64,000 nucleotides of DNA, taken from Ottelia alismoides (lineage: Eukaryota > Streptophyta > Magnoliopsida > Alismatales > Hydrocharitaceae). Below the pieces are notes generated by a model, which had not been told where the DNA came from, ran no database searches, and saw only the letters and a program-made list of their open reading frames with translations. This document shows, one piece after another, positions 59,214-64,000 of the stretch; the first letter of the stretch is position 1; the number at the start of each line of letters is the position of its first letter. Location of the stretch: the NCBI GenBank assembly GCA_037367405.1, contig JAZKJV010003127.1, forward strand, positions 413,416 to 477,415, in the 5' to 3' direction. Position numbers and translations under genes: made by a program.

Positions 59214-59220
59214 TATAAAT
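59214..59220 (+). promoter_or_regulatory. LTR TATA box
   Basis: TATAAAT followed by CATCTCCTC, matching 43095-43101. Confidence 0.6.
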
Positions 59221-60972
59221 CATCTCCTCTCCCCTCCTGCCACGGCAGCTCGTGCCTCTCTCCTTCTTTCATCCTTAGGTGTCTTCAGTAGAGTGACAGT
59301 AACCTGTGGGTGCCCTTGGATCAGAACTTGGTGGCATGGTAGCAGCAACTCCCTTATGTGGTCGGAGTTCTCTGCCGCGTCCCGCCTCCCTATATGTCGC
59401 AGCATGGTTGGGGATACGACCCCAACCTTCCTCTCCACCTGACTTTGCTAAGCTCGCCAGCACCTTAAGATACCAATCATTTCCTCTCCTTTCATCATTC
59501 ATTCGAATCTTTCATTCCATCTCCTCCATCGAGTTATTGGCTCCGACCATCCAATTGGAGCTCCGTTCCTCTCGCACATCCATATCGATCGATTACTACA
59601 ACTAACGCCTCATCTTCCTTCACCCCTATCCATCCTGAGACATGCTCACCATGAGCACGATTGAGCTTGATCCCCATTCTCCCCGTAGCCGGAAATCACC
59701 ACCCGCATCACCAAAGATGCCTTTATCTTTGCAGCAATAACCTAAGTAAGAGCGTAGCCCTGAACCCTCTCTCCTTTTGCAGGTATCTGCATGCACAAGT
59801 GGCCCTTCTAAGATGCTCATTGCCCCGGCAGAGTATCTCCAGCAGAGGACCTCCAACCAGCTATCCGACCGCTCGATTCTCCATCAGAACCACCCTCTTG
59901 ATGCGGAGTCATTCCGCGACTGTCCTGGCCTCTTGGGAGCCTCATCAGGAGCATGGATCACCTCTCATACCCAGTCGAAGTTCGGTTGGACCTTGTTCTT
60001 TGATGAATACCCATTCATCACTCTTTATTCTTATATTTTAGCTACAAAAACCTTTGCAAATACATGTAGATATATGTAAATATCAATAATTAGCAAAAGC
60101 ATGCATGTTTGTAAATATAGATAATTAGCATGTTTTTGTGCAAAAATAAAAGAATAAAGAGGAAAAAGAAAAAGAGGGAAATATTTAGAATAAATATTGA
60201 GCAACCTAACCCAAGGGAGGGCTCAGCATGGGCCTGACCGCATAAAAGCCACAAGTAGAGGGAGATAGGGGCTCATGTGTATATATTTATGTAAATAAAT
60301 AAATAATATTTTCCTCAACCAAAATATATATATATATATATATTTGTACATATTTTGTATATATAGAAACTATGGAAAACAAAACAAAAAATTAAAAAAA
60401 CCAAAAATTCAAAAAGAACCCTTCATCATGTACATAGCTCATCATCTCTCTATTTATTTCACCTTGTAAATAAAGCTATTTATTTTCAAAACTTTGTGTA
60501 AATATTCCTTTTTGTGTTTCATAAATAAATACAATAAAAAGAATTAAACCAAAAAATCAAATAAAAATTACAACACAAAACTACCTTGTATATACCATGT
60601 ATATAAGGTATAAATAAATAATTATTTGACCTATGTATATAAATAATAAAAATAAAATAAAAATAGCCTTTTATTCCTCATTTTATCCTATAAATAAATA
60701 AAATATAAAATACGAATGAAAATGTATAAAAATAACTAATTAAAAATCAAAAAATAAAAAATCTACTTAATGTATATATACCTATGTATAGCTAATATGT
60801 ATATACCTTATTTTAAATTCCAAAAATTAATTAAAAATCACAAAAAAATAGAAAAAATTAAAACAAACATTTTTCATGTTTTAAGTTTTTGGAAATTCGG
60901 CCATTTAAGGCCTCAAAAAAATCAAAGAAAATCCCAAATATTGGCGGGCTCTGATTGGTCCACGGGGGATTG

Positions 60973-60987
60973 TTGACCCCCGGTCAA
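60973..60987. promoter_or_regulatory. Inverted W-box pair in the LTR
   Basis: TTGACCCCCGGTCAA, preceded by CTGATTGGTCCACGGGGG. It lies 203 bp before the TATA box at 61190. Confidence 0.6.
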
Positions 60988-61189
60988 CACCTCCCCCAGG
61001 ACCACCAGAGCCCGGGTTTGAGTATTCGACCCGCCTTCTCGGATATCTCCTGTGTTGACCCGATTCCCATTCACCCCAAATCCGGGTCCGTTATGACCTC
61101 AGCACATCCGAGAAGCTCGCGGAGCTTCTGCCTCGAGATCCGCGCTTCGGCGCGCCCTACCCGCCACCTCCTTTCCGGACCTTCATGCG

Positions 61190-61197
61190 TATATAAT
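61190..61197 (+). promoter_or_regulatory. LTR TATA box
   Basis: TATATAAT in the context CATGCGTATATAATCCGAGC, at the equivalent LTR position to the other copies. Confidence 0.6.
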
Positions 61198-61465
61198 CCG
61201 AGCTCCGCCGCTTTCTCGCGCCATCTTTGGCTAGCCATTCTCTTTCCTGTGAGCTCCACTGTGTCCACCGAGGTGACAGCTCGCGCCGGCCTGTGTCGCA
61301 GCGAGGAGGAGGTGCGTCTACCATCGATCCGGCGCTGTAGCCGCCGCGCTCCGACGACCATCTGGAGCTCGAGCCTCGGGAAGTGACGGCCCTTGAGGCG
61401 AGGACCAGGAGACAGCTAAGCTCCACCACAGTCTACCGCACCCATCAGGTAATCTTAGTTCTTTC

Positions 61466-62062
61466 TTGTTTAATCGTATTCTCAATTCGCCCAATTCGAC
61501 CCATCGCCGTGCTTCCCTGACTCCGACTATCCTGAGTATCATTCGATCATCGGAGTACCCCATCATCTCCGCCATCTCCCACACGCGTTCTTCACCCACT
61601 CGTTCAACCCAGCTCGCCCCGGAGCTGGGAGTCGAGCTTCACCGTCTCCGCCTCGCCGGAGCTCGTTCGCCCCACCGCACAGACCACCTTCACCCCGCTT
61701 CCTTGGGTCGAGGCATTTTGCCCTCGACCCGCGAAGCGTTCTGGTTGCTTTGCAGGGTTCAAAGGGAGGCATCTGAGCCCCCCTTACATTCCAGGCCGGA
61801 GCTTCGCGCCGCCAGCCTCGCCGGAGCCCCTCCAGGGCTCGGCTGGGCCATCGGCTACCACCATCAGCTGCGGGGCTGCATCAGGAACGTGTTCCGAGCT
61901 TTAGCAGCAGCTGAGGAGGACCGGAGATCACGCAGGAGGCCGGCGAAGTTCGCCGGCGTCGAGTTCTTCCTCCATCATCCAGAGCCGTCCGATGACGCCT
62001 CAGCTCCAGTTCTGATCGTGAGCGTCCGTCTTTCGAGGAGCAGTAGCCGTCGATCCATCTGA
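61466..62062 (+). other. Long open frame within LTR, not supported as a gene
   Basis: A 198-codon open frame in the GC-rich transcribed part of the LTR. It is Ser/Arg/Pro-rich with no recognisable domain, and is overlapped by open frames on the other strand (61563-61772, 61881-62186), as expected from high GC. It might be a short leader-encoded protein, but the equivalent parts of the other LTRs do not keep it visibly. Confidence 0.25.
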
Positions 62063-63662
62063 GGAGTGCATCTGGACCATTGATAGCAGAGGAGAGAAGC
62101 ACCAGAGTCTCGGACGTTAGATCATCCACGTGGCTTCGTCTCCACCGTCGATCGAGCCCAAGGAGAGAAGAGAAGGAGAGCGCCATCCAATCTCAGCCGT
62201 CCGATCACCACGTGGCGCACATCTGGCCGTCGGCGAATAAAGGGGTAAATATCTTAGGACCCCCTCGTAGTTTGTCATTTTACTTTTAGTCCTGTAAATA
62301 GTTTTAAAACTTTATTTACGTAGGGTAAATTGCAGTAGGGACCTTGTGCTTGTTATTAATTGCATGTATGCCCCTGTTTGTGTGTGACCACGTGCTTCGT
62401 CACGTGTGTATCTGGGCTTTTTATATTTTTAGTCCTGTAGATCTGGGATGTTATGAATGGAATGAATCTTTTTGAGTAATTGCAGTTATGCCCCTGTGAG
62501 TGTTTTTATTACGCATGTGCGGATTTTAGTGGGCTTTTTTGCAACCCGACCCTTGGACTTTTTGGTACCCGTTACCAAAAGGTCCTGGAACGTGGTTTTT
62601 ATTACCATTTGGTCCCTGTGTGCCCCAGCCACGCGCCACGTGCGTGACTTGCTGGGTATTTGCACCAGAGCCCCCAGATTCTCGGGTATTTGCACATTGG
62701 TCCTTGTGCACTATGCCCCCTTGCATTTTGAATAAAATATCAAACGACCTCCAAATCCAATGAGATTTTGACACATGGCTCCTTCCATGGTGTAGAAATT
62801 TTAGGGATTTTTGAGGACATTTTTGCTTCCATTTATTATTTTTAAAAAATCCAAAAACATCTATTTCAGCTACTGTTCATCTTTGAAAATCATAAAAAAT
62901 ATAAAAACCCCACCAAAAATTCTAAAAAAATAGATACTGTTTGTTTGCTTGTGGTTTGATTTTCTAGCCAATTTTGGCTATTTTTCATCACTTAAAAACC
63001 TTAAAAATTGCAAAACCCTCAAAAACTCATAAAAATTCTAAATAATTAATTTAAAAATCCAAAAACAATAATTAAGGTGCCCAAATTTTCCTTATTCTTC
63101 ATAGATTATAGGAAAATTACCTCCAAGGCTTAGTGAGACTCTTAGATATTTTATTTTTGAGTCTCAAGCCTTGCTGGACAGTCCCTCTCCTGTTTTGCAT
63201 TGTTTGATTTTTACAAAATAATCTACCCGTCAGAAAAATATCAAAAATTAACCAAAAACACTTAAAAACATAAAAAACACAAAAACAATTTTTCCCTAAT
63301 TTTTGCTTGCTTTTTGGTGTGTTAAATAATTTGCTGAAGAGTGCTTGTTTACATTGTCCTTTATTTCTTTCACATTCTAAAAATCCAAAAAAATATAAAA
63401 ACAATTAAAAACCACAAAAATGTTTTCCTTATCTTTCTGATCTTTCGACTACTTCGTAGGCTTTCGAGCCAACCCGTGCTCCTTGTGTTCGACCCTGGGA
63501 GCTATACCAGGTTAATCCATAGCAAGACCGCTCTATTTTGTGCTTGACTATTTTTATCTGAGTCGAGTGGTTGAATTTTCTTGATATTCTCCGTTTTTGT
63601 GATTGAGGTCGCAACGACCATTTTCCGACCTTTGCCTCGATCGCATACTCGGGTTATCAGAA

Positions 63663-63680
63663 TGGTGCCGTTGTCGGGGA
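63663..63680 (+). other. Primer binding site, tRNA-Asp-like
   Basis: TGGTGCCGTTGTCGGGGA differs by two C-to-T changes from the tRNA-Asp complement. It starts three bases after the LTR end. Confidence 0.85.
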
Positions 63681-64000
63681 GCACGGCTTAGTAGTCTTTT
63701 AGATTTTTCCGCGGCTTTCGAGTTTCGCGGCTTTTTGTATAGATTTTTGTAGATATACATTTTTCTGATCTTTTTGAATAATTGTTGGACTGACCTCACT
63801 TCTCTCTATTTTTCTTGCGAGGGCCCGAGGAGTGAGGGCGGCATTCTTAGGAGCGCCGGAGCACCCGAGCAAGGCGGAGGCGGCTTCTTTCTTCACGAAG
63901 CCGCAGGAGAGAGCGAGAGAGAGAGAGTGAGAGGGTGAGGTAGCTTAGGATTTTATTCATTCATCATTGGAATAATACAAGTTTCAGACTTGTGGACTTA

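Larger units (their letters stand above)
42044..60000 (+). mobile_element. Athila-lineage Ty3/Gypsy retrotransposon, plus strand
   Basis: The order is LTR (42044-45459), primer site, leader, gag from 47128, linker, pol to about 53218, 3' region with hairpin array and antisense ORF, polypurine tract (58202-58216), and second LTR (58217-60000, interrupted). A CACTA element (54700-57951) sits in the 3' region. Stops are frequent in all domains. Polymerase phrases (CFLDGYSGYNQ, FGLCNALATFQRCMLSIFSN, LEVFMDDF) are typical of Athila. Confidence 0.9.
58217..60000 (+). repeat. 3' LTR of the plus-strand Athila element, interrupted
   Basis: Collinear with 42044 to about 43882, including TATA box (59214-59220) and GC-rich leader-like stretch, then cut at GGACCTTGTTCTT by the start of another LTR at 60001. 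Its W-box pair (59000-59014) is perfect, unlike that of its 5' partner. Confidence 0.88.
60001..63659 (+). repeat. 5' LTR of the terminal Athila element (3,659 bp)
   Basis: Starts TGATGAATACCCATTCATCA (inverted repeat) and ends GGTTATCA. It contains a W-box pair (60973-60987), TATATAAT (61190-61197) and a GC-rich region to about 62240. AT-rich sequence follows with GACTACTTCGTAGGC...TGTTCGACCCTGG near the end, also present in the other Athila LTRs (45242-45300; reversed at 32220-32280). ORFs such as 61466-62062 have no recognisable domain and fall in transcribed LTR sequence. Confidence 0.88.
60001..64000 (+). mobile_element. Another Athila element inserted in the preceding LTR, runs off the window
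   Basis: A full LTR (60001-63659), a primer site and the beginning of a leader are present. The leader (63681-64000) resembles that of the minus-strand element (31780-32035 reversed), including the GC-rich block GGGCGGCATTCTTAGGAGCG...GGAGGCGGCTTC. gag and pol, if present, lie beyond 64000. Confidence 0.85.

Noticed and set aside
62486..62774. Overlapping open frames with Trp/Pro-rich translation
   Set aside because: Frames open on both strands in LTR sequence of the repeated type GTCCCTGTG...; no domain.

Overview
The window looks like plant nuclear DNA from a repeat-rich, probably pericentromeric or intergenic region of a large-genome angiosperm. It holds plant CACTA (En/Spm) transposons with TNP2 and TnpA-like products, an RTE-clade LINE with a GTT-rich tail, and several Ty3/Gypsy elements of the Athila lineage. 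No intact host gene, tRNA, rRNA or CRISPR array was recognised. The species cannot be named from the sequence. Almost every coding stretch is broken by stops or frameshifts.

Layout. 1-941: AT-rich flank. 942-7772: potentially complete-length CACTA element with a decayed TNP2 transposase (about 2851-5160), a TnpA-like second gene (5401-7091) and repetitive subterminal ends. 7773-11917: minus-strand LTR element with an initiator-Met-type primer site at about 9401-9412 and a 2.5 kb LTR. 11918-16959: 5' LTR region of a second LTR family, containing an unrecognised broken ORF (12380-13026) and an inserted RTE LINE (14294-16709) with a 13-bp target duplication. 16965-18550: primer site and leader of that element, cut at 18550 by a nested minus-strand Athila element (18551-34759). 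The remainder of the host element, with most of its pol deleted, resumes at 34802-38585 and ends with a truncated LTR (about 38626-39770). 39771-41861: probable truncated minus-strand LTR. 42044-60000: plus-strand Athila element, with LTR, primer site, gag, pol, 3' region and second LTR; a 3.25 kb non-autonomous CACTA element is inserted at 54700-57951. 60001-64000: LTR, primer site and leader of a further Athila element that inserted into that second LTR and runs off the window.

The Athila copies share a clear architecture: LTRs starting TGATGA and ending mostly TCATCA, a tRNA-Asp-like primer site, a leader of about 1.6 kb, gag, a GG(A/T)DAT-repeat linker, protease, reverse transcriptase, RNase H and integrase. 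A 3' region follows with three notable features. It has a series of hairpins each ending in a polypurine-tract-like AAGTATAGGGG, and a reverse-oriented ORF conserved without gaps between two copies. The true polypurine tract sits at the LTR edge. Each LTR also has an inverted W-box pair (TTGACC..GGTCAA), complete in four copies and degenerate in the fifth, about 200 bp upstream of a TATA box.

The antisense ORF, the hairpin/polypurine series, the conserved W-box promoter module and the templated-filler junction at 34760-34801 are the observations most worth following up.
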